DNA from: Rhodococcoides kyotonense
GTDB taxonomy: Bacteria > Actinomycetota > Actinomycetes > Mycobacteriales > Mycobacteriaceae
DNA: 64,000 nucleotides
Direction: 5' to 3'
NCBI RefSeq assembly: GCF_001645385.1
Contig: NZ_LVHI01000037.1
Coordinates: 3,588-67,587 of the forward strand
Shown here: piece after piece, positions 62,335-64,000 of the stretch
Layout: each line of letters opens with the position of its first letter
How positions within the stretch are numbered: the stretch's first letter is position 1
Translations under genes and position numbers: made by a program
Notes under the pieces: generated by a model
Told to the model about the DNA's origin: nothing
Seen by the model: the letters and a program-made list of their open reading frames with translations, nothing else
The model's database searches: none

Positions 62335-63924
62335 TCACCCCAGCGCCCGCGCCAACCGACCCAGGCGGGCATCGAGACGGCGCGTGCCCTCGGCAGTCAG
62401 GTTCAGCGAGGCTCCCAAAGTTTCACGTGCGTCGAGGAATATCTGGGCCATCGGAGAGTACTTGTCGCGCAGTCTGATTCGCTTGCTCTCGTCGGCGAGA
62501 TACTCCACGCTGCCCGCGTTGTCGATGAAGTCCGACAGCTTGACCAGAAATACCCGCGGATCCGTGATCGCGGCCGCAACATGTTCGGCGTAGGCGCGGT
62601 TCTTCTCGTCCGTCGAAAGGCTTTGCAGGTTAGTAGGATTGGTAACGGAAGCCACCACAGCTGACACCGACGGTGAGAAGTGGCGCGCGATGACGGCCAG
62701 CGCATTGTCATGGGTCGCCGGTGTGCCCGCGTCGAGCAACGATACGATTCTGTCGGTCTGATCCTCGACCGTGTCGTGCAGTGCGGCCGCCACCAAAACG
62801 ACCTCGTCTGTGCACCCGAATCGTACGAGCCGCAACACGTTTCGAAGCGGATGGACGATGTACGGGTCGCTTGCTGTTTCGCTACCGGCACGCCTCTGAT
62901 GGAAGTGAGCGGCAGCTGCGAGGGCCATCGCGTCGTGCAGCATCGGAGAGCTGAACCCGAGCTCGCGAGCCTCGTATCCGACCGTGAACGTCAATGAGGC
63001 GGCATCCATGTCTGCCAGTCGCATTCGTCTGAACTGGTCGGACAGCAACGCGTGGGTGGGTACACGCATTCCGGCATCCCTGGACAACCTGACGGTGATC
63101 TCGTCGCCCTCCTGCTCGACGAACTTCAAGAACATGCCGAGGCGCCGCCCGAGATGTTCCTCCACGACCGGCGCGCAGTCGACGCGTGTCGACGCCACGA
63201 CGTGAGTGTGGTTGGGCAGGAATTTGATATCCGGCCACGACGTGGACAGGTCCACCACGACGGAGTCCACGGTGGGGGCTCGCGTGTGAATCGCGAACAC
63301 GGCATACAGCTCGACGACCGGTTCCTTGTCCAGAATCCTTGCGTAGGCGGTGTGCCGTCCTGCCTCGAACATGACATCGCCATCGTCGTCACGGACCGGC
63401 GCGGACCCGGTGATCGATTCGAGAGCGGTATCCACCTCGGCAAACAAACGAGCCCGTACGGGGTCGACCGTCCAATCCTTCAGCTGTGAACCGCTGTCGA
63501 AGACCCGTGTGACCGGTGCGCCGACTGCACTGGCGGCCAGGAACGACGGGTGCGCAATCCCGCGCACGTCTCTGATGAGCACGACGACTGCCTGTGCCAG
63601 GGAGTGAGCATGCGCCTCGACACGGAAAGTGCGTTGCAGGCCGTCGCCGACGTCGTACTCGGTCCACCCCTGTTCGGCCAGCAGTGTCGCGTGCTCGTAC
63701 GAAACAGCCGCTGCGAGAGGCCCGTTCATCGCCGCGTCACCGACGAGACGGCCGCCGAGTTCGTTCGCCACCGTCAGGTACAGGTCGTCCCGGCGTTTCC
63801 CACCACCCGGACAGATGGTCAGTAGATCGCCGGTCTCCATGTTCTCGATGTAGGTGCAGAGCCGGGCACAGAATCGCTCCCACGCGGCATCGATCTCCGT
63901 GTCGAAGTCGGCGTCCTCGGACAT
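62335..63924 (-). CDS. Chaperone-like (TY-Chap-type) plus RelA/SpoT-like HD domain fusion
   Basis: A 529-residue protein. Its first ~115 residues (AAWERFCARLCTYIENM, YLTVANELGGRL) resemble the peptide-binding TY-Chap/YbjN N-domain. A middle second repeat follows. The C-terminal ~190 residues have AAAHFHQR, PYIVHPLRNVLRLVRFG and AAALHDTVEDQ, the H...HD...D pattern of the ppGpp hydrolase half of RelA/SpoT. No synthetase domain is present, so hydrolysis of a nucleotide or phosphoester by a MESH1-like unit is suggested. ATG 63924 has AGGAG 9 nt upstream. The domain call for the N-terminus is tentative. Confidence 0.7.
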   Translation of the reverse strand: MSEDADFDTEIDAAWERFCARLCTYIENMETGDLLTICPGGGKRRDDLYLTVANELGGRLVGDAAMNGPLAAAVSYEHATLLAEQGWTEYDVGDGLQRTFRVEAHAHSLAQAVVVLIRDVRGIAHPSFLAASAVGAPVTRVFDSGSQLKDWTVDPVRARLFAEVDTALESITGSAPVRDDDGDVMFEAGRHTAYARILDKEPVVELYAVFAIHTRAPTVDSVVVDLSTSWPDIKFLPNHTHVVASTRVDCAPVVEEHLGRRLGMFLKFVEQEGDEITVRLSRDAGMRVPTHALLSDQFRRMRLADMDAASLTFTVGYEARELGFSSPMLHDAMALAAAAHFHQRRAGSETASDPYIVHPLRNVLRLVRFGCTDEVVLVAAALHDTVEDQTDRIVSLLDAGTPATHDNALAVIARHFSPSVSAVVASVTNPTNLQSLSTDEKNRAYAEHVAAAITDPRVFLVKLSDFIDNAGSVEYLADESKRIRLRDKYSPMAQIFLDARETLGASLNLTAEGTRRLDARLGRLARALG

Positions 63925-64000
63925 GCGGGCACTCCTAGATGGGAGGTGAGCCGTTGTCTCGACTCCTTCCACGAACCACTGTAACGCCCTGCGGGGGTGC

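Overview
The window is a GC-rich actinobacterial chromosome segment. It has GTG and TTG starts, many 4-nt stop/start overlaps and almost no non-coding DNA. A tellurite/TerD protein, a DinB2-type polymerase, an Rv0183-like lipase, a GH183/DUF4185 arabinanase, SCO6745 and DUF2256/DUF3253 proteins, and an HspR-type HAIR operator point to a mycolic-acid actinomycete, most likely Rhodococcus or a close Nocardiaceae relative. The species assignment is inference.

Layout. 1-467: the 3' end of an rRNA operon, with a complete 5S gene, a tandem truncated 5S copy, a strong terminator and a patch of degenerate repeats. 468-3725: SWIM/SNF2 helicase. 3781-8774: a five-gene sulfonate/organosulfur scavenging operon (SsuA, SsuB, SsuC, an NtaA/DszA-type flavin monooxygenase and a TauD-type dioxygenase), read right to left. 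8929-9597: SIMPL protein. 9665-14554: three overlapping genes encoding a PD-(D/E)xK-like nuclease, a winged-helix protein and a large double-ATPase of HerA type, which is a defence-island-like module. 14821-15903: a DinB2-like polymerase, divergent from that module. 15861-19225: metallo-beta-lactamase hydrolase, TerD, CoA-binding protein and MFS exporter.

19248-21627: a compact three-gene cassette joined by stop/start overlaps. It encodes an 84-residue peptide made of three Gly/Asp-rich repeats, a JmjC oxygenase and a sucrase/ferredoxin-like Fe-S protein. I consider this the best candidate for an undescribed (RiPP-like) modification system. 21720-25424: GGCT-fold and EVE-like proteins, a NarL-type two-component pair and a DUF4352 protein. 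25487-30585: galactose utilisation (SSF symporter, DeoR regulator, GalT, GalK). 30641-33642: DHA2 exporter and secreted GH183 arabinanase. 33707-37887: a flavin-dependent oxygenase operon with two regulators. 38008-39516: acyl-CoA ligase.

39561-50735: a ten-gene, tightly coupled sugar/polyol catabolic and ABC-import operon with a divergent SorC regulator and a promoter region holding four TGCTCA boxes. 50779-54127: DUF2256/DUF3253 protein, a TetR/P450 pair with a clear operator, and a monoacylglycerol-lipase-like hydrolase. 54407-56806: a ClpC-like unfoldase under a HAIR box. 56955-61400: L-2-hydroxyglutarate oxidase, SCO6745 protein and a UvrA2-type ABC protein. 61579-63924: VWA protein, a 32-residue membrane peptide and a chaperone-like/HD fusion.

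Two families of extragenic palindromes sit precisely between convergent stop codons, and in one family the palindrome supplies the last codons and stops of the neighbouring genes. No tRNA, CRISPR array or transposase gene was seen.
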